From NCBI GenBank assembly GCA_021324735.1, contig JAJPIO010000007.1, forward strand, positions 124,001-188,000: a stretch of 64,000 nt of DNA. Direction: 5' to 3'. The DNA comes from Bacteroidota bacterium. GTDB taxonomy: Bacteria > Bacteroidota > Ignavibacteria > Palsa-1295. Below are positions 1 to 7,833 of the stretch, one piece after another. Both the position numbers and the translations under genes were made by a program. How positions within the stretch are numbered: position 1 is the stretch's first letter; the number at the start of each line of letters is the position of its first letter. The notes beneath the pieces are model-generated. The model saw only the letters and a list, made by a program, of their open reading frames with translations, ran no database searches and was not told the origin of the DNA.

Positions 1-639
1 CCGCTCCAAACCTTCTCGGGCCAGCGAGGCTAATTCCGGAGTTGCTGCCGTTAGTAAGATCCGCTCCATCCCTTCTGGTGGTCGTACTAAAAAGACCTGG
101 CAAATGTCAGCCATTTCCGGCACAAGCATATTCAGCGATTCTTTTAAGGCAGCTTTATAGTCTATCGATTCGCCGAATCGCTTTCCTACCTCGACCAGCA
201 GTTGCCAACGCCGAATATTCTGATAGCGCTCGCTGATATCCATGGTCACACCGCGCATGGCGATGGGAACGCCGTCATTATCTCGTACCAGTGTTATGGT
301 CGCCTCGATAGGCATTGTCCGGCCATCGCCGGTAATAACACGGTGTTGGATCGTTGCCCGATCCCCCGATCGGAAGAAATTGCCCACCTGATGACGGAAG
401 TAATCAGTATCATCCGGATGGACCATTCTTTCCCAGGTATCCATACGAAGTAACTCATCGCGAGAGTAACGAAGGATCCGTTCTGCGCTATCACTCAGGA
501 ATGTGAAATGCGACGATCGAAGGTCAGGCGTAAGAGCAGTCTCCCACACGATAGCAGGTATATCGCGTCCCAAATGAGAAAGCCACTCCTCGGATGGGAG
601 TGCGTCGCGTTCGATCATAGGTTCGGATGCTATCTTCAT
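1..639 (-). CDS. PAS/GAF sensor protein (C-terminal part beyond left edge)
   Basis: The minus strand stays open from an ATG at 639 to the window edge (213 codons), so the 3' part of the gene is missing. Residues about 20-140 read as a PAS_3 fold followed by a PAC segment: the text runs through a W-E-x-M-V-H-P-D-D motif and ends in G-V-x-M-D-I-S-E-R, both typical of such sensors. From about residue 145 a GAF-like region begins (LLVEVGKRFGESIDY, then M-A-D-I-C-Q-V-F). There is no signal peptide or membrane segment, so a cytosolic sensor is expected. PAS plus GAF usually precedes a histidine kinase, a PP2C phosphatase (RsbU type) or a GGDEF output, but the output domain lies outside the window and cannot be named. 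Confidence is high for the domains and nil for the output. Confidence 0.8.
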   Translation of the reverse strand, partial: MKIASEPMIERDALPSEEWLSHLGRDIPAIVWETALTPDLRSSHFTFLSDSAERILRYSRDELLRMDTWERMVHPDDTDYFRHQVGNFFRSGDRATIQHRVITGDGRTMPIEATITLVRDNDGVPIAMRGVTMDISERYQNIRRWQLLVEVGKRFGESIDYKAALKESLNMLVPEMADICQVFLVRPPEGMERILLTAATPELASLAREGLER

Positions 640-773
640 GGGACGACAAGCCCAGACAAGATAGATTAGTACAGTTAGGCAACCAGGAGATGTCCCTTGC
701 TAACCACGAAGTCCGCGCTGTGGTTTGTGAATTGCTGAGCTTCCTACAGCAAAACGAGGACGATCAGGACACG

Positions 774-1247
774 TTACACGCGGTCTTTTAAACGATATAC
801 AAACTTTAGCCCACTCCACTTTTCATCAACCGCACATACTTTCACATCCACAAGTCCATTAGCTAGCCCGATCTCACGAATACGGTCTTCGGTAAGATCC
901 GTTGGTTCACCCGAAGATTTTTTAGGCCAGGAGATCCAGAGCATTCCATTCGATTTGAGACGTTTGGAGAGGACCGGGAATACATTTCGTAATGCGAGTG
1001 AACTCGTACCGAAAAATTGGATGAAATCGTATGAATCTTGATCTAACTCGGTATCAAATTCGGTGGTACCAAGCAGCATATCGAATCCAGCCGGTGCTTC
1101 GATAATTGCCCGAACAGCTCCCTGCTTCAGTCCTAATTTATCGGCAAGCGACCGAGTAGAATAGCCCGCACTCGAACGGGTCGGTGGCGAAGCCCTCTTG
1201 ACAGCCTTTGCCAAATCGTTTGGCCGCTTCTTCGAATTCTTACTCAT
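774..1247 (-). CDS. DUF3052 family protein
   Basis: This 157-residue protein matches the DUF3052 pattern. A short basic linker (residues 1-28) is followed by a Y-S-x-R-S-L-A-D-K-L-G-L-K opening, a central D-F-I-Q-F-F block, and a late W-I-S-W-P-K-K with P-T-D-L-T-E-D and V-D-V-K-V-C-A-V-D-E-K-W-S-G-L. The last blocks are the family signature. Function is unknown; the fold resembles a degenerate Rossmann/methyltransferase core, which is inference. It is divergent from the KGG-type stress protein at 1339, and a 15-bp palindrome sits 4 bp upstream of its start. The other strand carries only a weak 33-codon reading frame into its 3' end. Confidence 0.75.
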   Translation of the reverse strand: MSKNSKKRPNDLAKAVKRASPPTRSSAGYSTRSLADKLGLKQGAVRAIIEAPAGFDMLLGTTEFDTELDQDSYDFIQFFGTSSLALRNVFPVLSKRLKSNGMLWISWPKKSSGEPTDLTEDRIREIGLANGLVDVKVCAVDEKWSGLKFVYRLKDRV

Positions 1248-1250
1248 ACT

Positions 1251-1265
1251 ATTACAGTCTGTAAT
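1251..1265. promoter_or_regulatory. 15-bp palindrome between divergent genes
   Basis: ATTACAG-T-CTGTAAT is a perfect 7-bp inverted repeat around one base. It begins 4 bp upstream of the DUF3052 start and lies 73 bp upstream of the 1339 gene. Position and symmetry suit a repressor operator, but no regulator is identified. Confidence 0.35.
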
Positions 1266-1338
1266 ACAACGCGGAAGAACGGCCCGGCCGTTCTGGTTCA
1301 GAGTTTGCTCAACCTCCTGATATATTTAGGAGAGAATT

Positions 1339-1650
1339 ATGGCACGTGGAGATAAATCGAGCTATACGAGCAAACAAAAGCGTCAAGCTCATCATATTGA
1401 GGAAGGTTACGAAAAGCGGGGCGTCTCGAAAGATGAAGCCGAACGCCGGGCATACGCGACCGTCAACAAAGAAGATAAAGGCGGCAAAAAGAGCGGCTCC
1501 GGTCGTGGCAAGAAGAAGGACACCAGCTCATCGCGTAAAGGTGGGCATAAAGGCGGTTCTTCGAGCCATAAGCCAGGACCAAAGAAAGGCTCCCGTAAGG
1601 CAAAAGAAGCCGGACGCAAAGGCGGAAAAGCCGCTCATCATAAATCTTAA
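1339..1650 (+). CDS. Basic KGG/GKK-repeat stress-type protein
   Basis: A 103-residue, very basic protein. Residues 1-45 (MARGDKSSYTSKQKRQAHHI, then E-G-Y-E-K-R-G-V-S-K-D-E-A-E-R-R-A-Y-A-T-V-N) match the conserved N-terminus of small proteins often labelled plasmid stabilization or ChaB-like. The rest is low-complexity K/G/S/H with GGKK, KGG and GRKGGKA motifs as in KGG-repeat stress proteins and histone H1-like tails. AGGAGAG at 1329-1335 is a good ribosome binding site for the ATG at 1339. DNA or RNA binding is likely from charge alone. Neither a plasmid role nor a partner toxin is supported by the surroundings. Confidence 0.7.
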   Translation: MARGDKSSYTSKQKRQAHHIEEGYEKRGVSKDEAERRAYATVNKEDKGGKKSGSGRGKKKDTSSSRKGGHKGGSSSHKPGPKKGSRKAKEAGRKGGKAAHHKS

Positions 1651-1685
1651 TTACGAAGCCTCAAGCAGTGTAATTGGGAAGCCTC

Positions 1686-2402
1686 TTACGAGCCCATCTC
1701 GACGATCGCGTTAATTGCAGCGTGAAGTTCCGAAAGACTCGTGACTTGCGGCACGCGAACGTCGGGACTCGGCTCGTTATAGCAATTATACCAAATAGCC
1801 TGAATACCGGCATTTCGTGCACCGATAATATCGTTATTCCACGAATCGCCGACCATTAACGCTTGCTGTGGTGCGCTCTTCACCCGCTCGAGGGCGATCT
1901 GAAAGATCCGCTCGTCCGGTTTGGTACAGCCTGCTTCCTCCGAAATTGTGACCGAATCCACTAACGGAGCAAGGCCGCATTGCTCGAGTTTTTGCGTTTG
2001 TTCTGCGACAAGATTATTTGTAACGACGCCCACGGTGATTCCACGGTTTCGCAATGCCTCGAGTACCATTGTGGCGCCAGGAGTTGCCCGCCACGATGCT
2101 TCATATTGCGCCCGATACCATCCACCGACGGTAAGACTTTCCTCCGGACTAAGACTCATACCATAGATTCCAAGCAGCGTTGCAAAACGCTTTGCACGTG
2201 CGTTATCAATACTGAGTGAACCGGCGAGGACGTCGATATGGATCTCGTTCAGAATGCGAAGGTTGTGCGCTTCTATTTCATCCAGCGGCACCATGCTGAG
2301 ATGCGAAGGGTACTTCTGTTGAAGGGCTGCTAAAGCACTACGAGAGCTGTAGCGATGATCGAAGAGCGTGTCATCGACATCAAAAAGAACGGCCTTCAGC
2401 AT
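1686..2402 (-). CDS. HAD-superfamily hydrolase (YjjG/haloacid dehalogenase-like)
   Basis: This 238-residue protein has all HAD motifs: DVDDTL at 8-13 (nucleophile D8, acid D10), T128-N-N in motif II, K161 in a T-K-P-D-E-R-I-F segment, and G-D-S-W-N-N-D at 185-191 with Mg-binding D186 and D191. The helical cap between residues 20 and 95 is of subfamily I type. The T-K-P-D and G-D-S-x-x-N-D spacing resembles YjjG-type nucleotidases, but the substrate cannot be read from sequence. It is the last gene of a minus-strand run thyX-GT2-nth-HAD and starts 3 bp after the nth stop, so it is probably co-transcribed. A house-cleaning role against modified nucleotides would fit thyX and nth, as inference. 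Confidence 0.85.
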   Translation of the reverse strand: MLKAVLFDVDDTLFDHRYSSRSALAALQQKYPSHLSMVPLDEIEAHNLRILNEIHIDVLAGSLSIDNARAKRFATLLGIYGMSLSPEESLTVGGWYRAQYEASWRATPGATMVLEALRNRGITVGVVTNNLVAEQTQKLEQCGLAPLVDSVTISEEAGCTKPDERIFQIALERVKSAPQQALMVGDSWNNDIIGARNAGIQAIWYNCYNEPSPDVRVPQVTSLSELHAAINAIVEMGS

Positions 2403-2405
2403 GCG

Positions 2406-3173
2406 CTAAATACTCCCCGGCATACCAGCTGATGGACAATATTCCGCAACGGCACACTGCGAACATTTCGGCTTCTGAGCAATACAGATATTACGGCCGT
2501 GAAGAATAAGCTCGTGCGCTGTTAATGTCCATTGAGACGGCTTCGCCAGTTTCATCAAGTCCTGCTCGATCTTTTCAGGCTCGGAATGCTCTGTAAGCCC
2601 CAGTCTTCCCGAAAGCCGCGTAACGTGTGTATCGACAGCTATACCTTCCGCTTTGCCAAAGGCATCACCAAGCACTACGTTAGCAGTCTTGCGGCCGACC
2701 CCTCGAAGCGTCGTAAGCTCTTCCATGGTATCGGGCACGTGACCGCCAAACTTCTCCATGATATCACTGGCCATCGACTTAAGCGATTTCGCTTTCTGTC
2801 GATAAAAACCAGTTGACTTTATTACTTCCTCGATCTCTGCAGGCTCGGCATTGGCAAGTGCTTTTGCACTGGGGAAGGCCTTACGAAAATCGGGCATCAC
2901 CATATTCACCCGCTTATCGGTACATTGTGCGGAAAGGATCGTCGCGGCAACTAATTCGTAAGGATTATTAAATTCAAGCGCACATTTAGCATCGGGATAC
3001 TCTTTATGCAGCGCCTTAAAAATTTTCTGAAAGCGTTCTTTCCGCTCTTCGAACGATTCGCCCTTCGGTAACTTACGTGGCTCCTTTGCGCCATCACGTG
3101 GTAAGCTTTCTTTGGTAGCTGTTTTCGTAGTCGTCTTCGAAGACGCTTTAGACGTTGTCGTTTTCTTCGCCAT
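2406..3173 (-). CDS. nth: Endonuclease III, DNA glycosylase/AP lyase
   Basis: Base-excision repair enzyme that removes oxidised pyrimidines and cleaves abasic sites. The helix-hairpin-helix L-R-G-V-G-R-K-T-A-N at 156-165 carries the catalytic lysine K162, and V-D-T-H-V-T-R-L supplies the catalytic aspartate D181. The C-terminal [4Fe-4S] cluster site is present as C230-X6-C237-X2-C240-X5-C246. A 40-residue K/T/S-rich N-terminal tail precedes the usual core and makes the protein longer than the about 210 residues of E. coli Nth; it may be a DNA-binding extension. The start overlaps the 3' end of the upstream glycosyltransferase by 26 bp, which suggests translational coupling. The family assignment is firm. 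Confidence 0.95.
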   Translation of the reverse strand: MAKKTTTSKASSKTTTKTATKESLPRDGAKEPRKLPKGESFEERKERFQKIFKALHKEYPDAKCALEFNNPYELVAATILSAQCTDKRVNMVMPDFRKAFPSAKALANAEPAEIEEVIKSTGFYRQKAKSLKSMASDIMEKFGGHVPDTMEELTTLRGVGRKTANVVLGDAFGKAEGIAVDTHVTRLSGRLGLTEHSEPEKIEQDLMKLAKPSQWTLTAHELILHGRNICIAQKPKCSQCAVAEYCPSAGMPGSI

Positions 3174-3861
3174 TGCTTATTCCACGAAACTTTCGAATTC
3201 CCTCCAACCCCTCGCGTTCGACGATCGCACAAAGCGAGTCCGGTTCGAGCCGATTATACCGATACGTTGGTGCATCCATCTTATGAATTATTGCTCCCGA
3301 AGCCGTAGCTCGCGAGAAGAAATCGTTATCATCGCCGTACGGAACATTGCGAAAGCCATGTAAGCGTTCCGCAAGCTCTCGTTTAATGCAAAACGTCCCA
3401 CCGACAACGCATTCGGAGATCGGAATTTGCCTGGTCGGATCAAACTTATCGGCGACCATATCCGGCCCAATTACTTCCACGCCTCCATGCAACAATTCAA
3501 CATCGGGATGTTCCCGTAAATACGCCGCCCGAATATCCAGATGATCGGCACGATATTCATCGTCTGAATCGAGAAACGTGAAATATTTTCCTTGGCCCAT
3601 CGAAATTCCAAGGTTTCGAGCCAGAGCCAATCCCCGGTTTTTCGAGTAATGATACCGTATGCGCGCATCCTCACGCGCGTATACATCTATCCAGTCATAC
3701 GAACCATCGATCGATCCATCGTCAATGATAATGAGCTCCCACTCGGTAAGCGTCTGAGCAAGAACGCTGTCGATCGCCTTGGTGACAAGATGATGGCGAT
3801 TGAACGTCGGAATGATAACCGAAAAGAACGGCTCTGTTGGCAGGCCAATATCGAGGATCAT
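3148..3861 (-). CDS. Family 2 glycosyltransferase
   Basis: A 237-residue GT-A fold enzyme. It shows F-S-V-I-I-P-T-F-N-R near residue 13, E-L-I-I-I-D-D-G-S around 42-50, a helix with N-R-G-L-A-x-A-R-N-L-G, and the metal/nucleotide-sugar motif F-L-D-S-D-D-E. The later G-G-T-F-C-I-K-R-E and Y-G-D-D-N-D-F-F-S-R blocks are typical acceptor-side elements of GT2 enzymes. No membrane segment is present, so it is probably a soluble enzyme acting at the inner face of the membrane. Its start shares ATGA with the thyX stop (4-bp overlap), and its end overlaps nth by 26 bp. Donor and acceptor are unknown. It is unusual to find it embedded between nucleotide and DNA-repair genes. Confidence 0.9.
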   Translation of the reverse strand: MILDIGLPTEPFFSVIIPTFNRHHLVTKAIDSVLAQTLTEWELIIIDDGSIDGSYDWIDVYAREDARIRYHYSKNRGLALARNLGISMGQGKYFTFLDSDDEYRADHLDIRAAYLREHPDVELLHGGVEVIGPDMVADKFDPTRQIPISECVVGGTFCIKRELAERLHGFRNVPYGDDNDFFSRATASGAIIHKMDAPTYRYNRLEPDSLCAIVEREGLEGIRKFRGISNGEENDNV

Positions 3862-4718
3862 GCCTCTTTCAGCAAACCCATACGAAGCAGCTTACGGCGA
3901 AATTCTTCCGATTCACGCTTCGTGAATTGTGGCGACGGAGCCGGCACCGCACCGGCAAAACACTCTACGGTGATCGGCTGGGAGATCATGTTGGCGAGCA
4001 ACTCTACTTCTCTTCTCGAGAGCGATACTGCTTCTAACCAGTAATCTTCAAATGCCTCGAAGGATCGAGGGAAATACTGCCTCGCCAGGTCAAATATCGC
4101 TGTAGCATACACTCGGATCTCGTACTGTGCGGTCTCTTCCATTCTTAATTGAAGGAATCGAAACCAGTTAAGGAGATTGCCAGTAACGACGAAGGTCGAG
4201 TAATGCGAGACCGGCATATTGAGTCTTGCAAGTTCGCGAGCGACATTATGCTCTTGAATGAGCGTGTTATAGCTTTCCTCGAACTCCCGTTGCTCTTCGG
4301 CCCACTGAACCACAAAAGAAGCCGCTTCCGGATGAAGCTCGCCAGACCCCTGATGATTGCTTTTCGCCTGATACGATACGCGGCTTTTTTCCGGTGTATA
4401 ATACAATGGGTCGAGTTGCTTATAGCGTCCGGATTCCTCGTTGTAACTGAAAGTCCGATGCCTGAACCACTCGCGGATGACCATGATCGGCGCACGCACT
4501 TCGAACTTCATCACACTGCCCTCAAATGGCGTCGTGTGCTTGTGGCGCAAAAGGAAGCGAATCAGCGTCGTACGCTGGTCCTCGCTGCGAGCAGCTGCTC
4601 CGGTCGAGATGCGTGCATCGGTGTCGGGCGAGGAATCATCGCCCATGACATCGAGCATCTTTACATAGCCATTATCGAGGACTTCGCGATAGAATTCTTT
4701 CGTGGGATCGAGTGACAT
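3858..4718 (-). CDS. thyX: Flavin-dependent thymidylate synthase
   Basis: Makes dTMP from dUMP using methylene-tetrahydrofolate with FAD and NADPH. The ThyX signature R-H-R-x-x-S-x-N-x-x-S-x-R is complete at residues 86-98 (R86, H87, R88, S91, N93, S96, R98). Residues 59-66 (H-K-H-T-T-P-F-E) and the L-R-M-E-E-T-A-Q-Y-E-I-R region are also conserved. At 286 residues it is somewhat longer than the 210-250 typical of the family, mostly through the C-terminal 40 residues. It heads a four-gene operon. No ThyA or folate genes lie in the window, so whether ThyX is the only thymidylate synthase cannot be judged here. Confidence 0.95.
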   Translation of the reverse strand: MSLDPTKEFYREVLDNGYVKMLDVMGDDSSPDTDARISTGAAARSEDQRTTLIRFLLRHKHTTPFEGSVMKFEVRAPIMVIREWFRHRTFSYNEESGRYKQLDPLYYTPEKSRVSYQAKSNHQGSGELHPEAASFVVQWAEEQREFEESYNTLIQEHNVARELARLNMPVSHYSTFVVTGNLLNWFRFLQLRMEETAQYEIRVYATAIFDLARQYFPRSFEAFEDYWLEAVSLSRREVELLANMISQPITVECFAGAVPAPSPQFTKRESEEFRRKLLRMGLLKEA

Positions 4719-4780
4719 GGAGCAAGACGAAAATCAATGTGAAAAAACCAACATAATCGGGTTTGAAAATGTGGCATCTA

Positions 4781-5350
4781 TTACGCTCGACTGAACATTT
4801 TTCGTTCGATCGCGAGGTATACTTCGGCAATAAAGTAACCTACGGCAATTCCTATCACCGCTCCTCCGGCTATATCGCTGGGGTAGTGCACACCTTCATA
4901 TACACGCCCTATGCTTATGAGGAATGCTGCCAGGAACAGCCAACGAACGCTCTTGCTTTTGCGAAAAACGATTACAAAGAACATAGCGATGGCGAAATTA
5001 TTAAGAGCATGGTTCGAAGGAAAGCTGGGGTCTCCGCGACCTCCGACAGGAAGCCGTATCCATGACACTACATGTTCACCATTCGATATCTCTTTACATG
5101 GCCGTTCACGGTTCACGAGTGGTTTCAACACATAATGGCCCAGCGAATCGGTGGCGGAAACAAGCAATAAGGCGGCTATTACAATTCGAACACCTCGCCA
5201 TCGGAATCTATAAATAAGGAAGAGTCCGCCAACAACATACACCGCGAACCAGCAGTGGACATTGGTAAGGACGTCCATCGCTCCATCCATAAATGATGAA
5301 GCGAGCGTACGGTTAAAAAAATAGAGAATACTAAGGTCTATACCGTACAT
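4781..5350 (-). CDS. PAP2-family membrane phosphatase
   Basis: A 189-residue integral membrane protein with about five to six hydrophobic segments. The three phosphatase motifs are present: K-P-L-V-N-R-E-R-P (KX6RP type), P-S-F-P-S-N-H (PSGH with Gly replaced by Asn), and G-R-V-Y-E-G-V-H-Y-P-S-D (R, H and D retained; the usual Ser before Arg is Gly). This points to undecaprenyl-pyrophosphate, phosphatidate or lipid-A phosphatase activity. Which lipid is used cannot be told. The ATG follows directly after the mlaF stop (TAGATG), so it is the last gene of the mlaE-DinB-mlaF operon. The context suggests a role in envelope lipid turnover. Confidence 0.88.
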   Translation of the reverse strand: MYGIDLSILYFFNRTLASSFMDGAMDVLTNVHCWFAVYVVGGLFLIYRFRWRGVRIVIAALLLVSATDSLGHYVLKPLVNRERPCKEISNGEHVVSWIRLPVGGRGDPSFPSNHALNNFAIAMFFVIVFRKSKSVRWLFLAAFLISIGRVYEGVHYPSDIAGGAVIGIAVGYFIAEVYLAIERKMFSRA

Positions 5351-6085
5351 CTATGCGAGTAAACGATAACGTTCAAGAAACTGCCTATTGATGGGATCAT
5401 TAGAGCGCGTTAAGTCCTCGGGTCGTCCATCGAAGTAAACCTTTCCCTGATGGAGAAAAACAACTCGCTTTGCAATACGCTCTACGGTAAACATATCGTG
5501 CGTCACGATAATACTGGTGACGTGCAGTTTCGCAGTTAGATCTTCAATAAGCGCATCGATCTGGTCGCTGGTAACAGGATCGAGGCCCGTTGTTGGCTCA
5601 TCATAAAACATGTATCGTGGTTCGGTGGCGAGCGACCGAGCAAGGGCAACGCGCTTCCTCATTCCGCCCGAAAGGTCCGCCGGCATCACTTTCTCGATTC
5701 CGCGAAGTCCGACCAGCGCCAATTTTTCCAGTGTAATTCGCGCGAGCTTTTCTTTATCCCGTTCTCCATTCTCCCGAAGGCCGAGAGTAACATTTTCCAG
5801 AACGGTCATGGAGTCGAACAGCGCCGAGCCTTGAAATAGAAATCCAATATTACGACGAACACGGTAGATATCCTTTTCTTTCGCCTCGGCCATATTGATC
5901 CCATCGACGACGACAGCTCCTCTATCGGGCCGGAGAAGGCCGATGATATGCTTCAGGAGGACGCTTTTACCGCAGCCGCTCTGACCTATGATCGCAACGG
6001 TCTCGCCATCTGCAATAGTAAGATCAATGCCCCGGAGGACATCATTGCCATCGAACGACTTATAAAGATTGCGAATCTCGATCAC
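5351..6085 (-). CDS. mlaF: ABC transporter ATPase, MlaF type
   Basis: ATPase of the MCE/Mla phospholipid transport system at the inner membrane. In a 244-residue single ABC domain, Walker A is G-Q-S-G-C-G-K-S (about 34-41), the signature is L-S-G-G-M-R-K-R-V-A-L-A-R, and Walker B is Y-M-F-Y-D-E-P-T-T-G-L-D. An A-loop tyrosine/phenylalanine near residue 10 and a switch histidine (V-T-H-D) are present. The S-G-G-M-R-K-R form of the signature is characteristic of MlaF-like proteins. Its start overlaps the DinB stop by 4 bp and the permease lies just before that. No mlaD (MCE-domain) gene is adjacent, so the substrate-binding part must be elsewhere or absent. Confidence 0.9.
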   Translation of the reverse strand: MIEIRNLYKSFDGNDVLRGIDLTIADGETVAIIGQSGCGKSVLLKHIIGLLRPDRGAVVVDGINMAEAKEKDIYRVRRNIGFLFQGSALFDSMTVLENVTLGLRENGERDKEKLARITLEKLALVGLRGIEKVMPADLSGGMRKRVALARSLATEPRYMFYDEPTTGLDPVTSDQIDALIEDLTAKLHVTSIIVTHDMFTVERIAKRVVFLHQGKVYFDGRPEDLTRSNDPINRQFLERYRLLA

Positions 6086-6576
6086 TCTACCGTTCGGAAA
6101 TAATTTATGAGATCGGTATTAGGCGGCTTCACTCCCAGCGAGCGTATGAATGCAACCACTTGCCCTCGATGGTGTGTCGAGTGGTTGACCACATGTTGCA
6201 TCTGATCGATCAAGGGCTGGGAAAACCTCTCACCTTTCAGATTCAGGTAGGACAATTGATCGTTTAACGTAGCATCACTAATGCTACTTAAAAATTCGGA
6301 GCGGACTTTTTCCAAGCCTGACCATTGCGAGCGAAGTTCTTCAAGGCTGGGTATTTCTTTGGACGTTGCGAACTGTTGAGGGACCACTCCCCTCCATCGC
6401 TCAAGCCAGATCCGGTCGGCACCGTAGACGTGGATAAGCGTCTCAAAGATCGTATGATGTCCCGAACCGAATTCCTGATGGAGTTGCTCGCTACTAAGGT
6501 GACTGCACGCATCGAGCACTAAGTGATTTGCCCATTCTGTATAAGCAAGAAGACGTGTAATATCGTGACGAGTCAT
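6082..6576 (-). CDS. DinB-family metal-binding protein
   Basis: A 164-residue four-helix-bundle protein. It opens with the DinB-typical L-L-A-Y-T-E-W-A-N segment. Candidate metal ligands are the histidine in L-I-H-V-Y-G-A-D (about residue 48) and the pair in V-V-N-H-S-T-H-H-R-G-Q-V (about 130-134). This family includes bacillithiol- and mycothiol-dependent transferases, and thiol chemistry would be a reasonable guess. The gene sits between mlaE and mlaF, with 7 bp to the permease and a 4-bp overlap with the ATPase, so its product is made together with the transporter. A link to lipid transport is not known for this family and is only suggested by position. Confidence 0.85.
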   Translation of the reverse strand: MTRHDITRLLAYTEWANHLVLDACSHLSSEQLHQEFGSGHHTIFETLIHVYGADRIWLERWRGVVPQQFATSKEIPSLEELRSQWSGLEKVRSEFLSSISDATLNDQLSYLNLKGERFSQPLIDQMQHVVNHSTHHRGQVVAFIRSLGVKPPNTDLINYFRTVE

Positions 6577-6583
6577 ATGGCGA

Positions 6584-7357
6584 TCAGAAGATAACAGTCC
6601 AAAGGGTATAGTCGAGAATAAGGATCATCGCACTCGATAAGACGAACGCTCGAATCGTGGCGTTACCAACGCCTTGCGCACCACCGGTCGTTTCAAACCC
6701 GACCTTCACACCGATCAAAGCGGTAACAGCTCCAAAAAAGACAGCCTTTACTAAACCACCGAGCACGTCCTTGACAAAAAAGAACCGCTGCACGGATTCG
6801 AAGAATACCTTACTGCTGACGTCCAAATAAAAATTGCTGACCAGGAATGCTCCGACAAGAGCAATTATGTTAGCGAAAATGACGAGGATCGGCAGCATTA
6901 CAACAGCGGCAGAAATTCGCGGCAAGGCGAGATATCGGATCGGACTGATCGCCATACTTTCGAGTGCATCGATCTGTTCCGTGACCTTCATCGTACCGAT
7001 CTCCGCAGCGATCGAAGCTCCTACTCTGCCGGCGATGATCAGGGCCGTTAAGACGGGGCCTAATTCAATAAAGATAGCTCGGCTTACTGCCGCCCCGATA
7101 AAGCTATAAGGGATCATCCCTTTGAACTGATACGCCGCTTGCCAGGCACTCACCATGCCGGTAAATAATCCGATAATGAGAACGAGCGGCAAGGAATCCG
7201 AGCCAATGTGTTCCATTTGTTCGAGCACAAGCCGCCGGTCCCGAGGAATAGAACTGGTATACGAAGCAGTGCGAAACGCAAGGATAGAAGCCGAGCCAAA
7301 TTCCGCGAACATTCGCCGAGTGCTGCGGCCCACTCTGGTTATAATGTGTAAGGCCAT
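6584..7357 (-). CDS. mlaE: ABC transporter permease, MlaE type
   Basis: Membrane component of the Mla phospholipid transporter. The 257 residues hold about five to six hydrophobic helices. Family hallmarks are seen in order: P-L-V-L-I-I-G-L-F-T-G-M-V, E-L-G-P-V-L-T-A-L-I-I-A-G-R-V-G, A-A-E-I-G-T-M-K-V-T-E-Q-I-D-A-L, and the late G-F-E-T-T-G-G-A-Q-G-V-G. The E-I-G-T-M-x-V-x-E-Q-I-D-A-L motif is the contact region for MlaF. It starts directly after the stop of the upstream lipoprotein-like gene. Together with MlaF it would form the inner-membrane pump, with direction of transport unresolved. Confidence 0.92.
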   Translation of the reverse strand: MALHIITRVGRSTRRMFAEFGSASILAFRTASYTSSIPRDRRLVLEQMEHIGSDSLPLVLIIGLFTGMVSAWQAAYQFKGMIPYSFIGAAVSRAIFIELGPVLTALIIAGRVGASIAAEIGTMKVTEQIDALESMAISPIRYLALPRISAAVVMLPILVIFANIIALVGAFLVSNFYLDVSSKVFFESVQRFFFVKDVLGGLVKAVFFGAVTALIGVKVGFETTGGAQGVGNATIRAFVLSSAMILILDYTLWTVIF

Positions 7358-7783
7358 TCAGGGCGTGTTCATCTGCGATTCCGCACGCAGCATAAGGTGG
7401 TGCAAACTATCCACTATGGAAGTACCAAGAACGGGTGCGTCGATATTAGGCCACGTCATTTCATGATGGACAGTTCCATTATCGACGAGAATGCCGGTCG
7501 TAAGCTCTCCGGTCGCATGTAATTCAATGGCCGCTATCGATTCCAGGCTATCTCGCAGCAGTGCTTGCATTTCAGATACGATCTTTCGATCAACCTGCAG
7601 CCTCCAGCATCTTGATTCTGTATCGCCGGGCATCTCAATGACCTTCATCCCCATGCCCCTGCTATTTACCGAATAACTTTCTTTAATACCCGTGAGTCCG
7701 CCAGAGCGAAACAACGTTACCGTAAAGTTGTGCGATGCACAACCGTACATAGCGATAACGAGAAGCAGGGTGAGCCGGTGCAT
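7358..7783 (-). CDS. Small secreted protein, possible lipoprotein, upstream of mlaE
   Basis: A 141-residue protein that I do not recognise. The N-terminus (M-H-R-L-T-L-L-L-V-I-A-M-Y-G-C) is a short signal sequence ending in a cysteine. The residues before it (A-M-Y-G-C) are a weak lipobox, so it may be a lipoprotein or simply exported. The remainder is mixed alpha/beta with no recognised motif. It abuts mlaE without spacing, so it is probably expressed with the Mla-like operon, and a periplasmic partner role is possible. The 50 bp before it separate it from the GNAT gene. Confidence 0.65.
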   Translation of the reverse strand: MHRLTLLLVIAMYGCASHNFTVTLFRSGGLTGIKESYSVNSRGMGMKVIEMPGDTESRCWRLQVDRKIVSEMQALLRDSLESIAAIELHATGELTTGILVDNGTVHHEMTWPNIDAPVLGTSIVDSLHHLMLRAESQMNTP

Positions 7784-7833
7784 TCTTAGCGTACAAATTT
7801 ACAGCAACCGGCAAAACCGTACATGAATAAGCT

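Noticed and set aside
690-791. 33-codon frame starting after AGGAG near the left end
   Set aside because: The ribosome site touches the start codon, and the frame overlaps the 3' end of DUF3052; too short to support.
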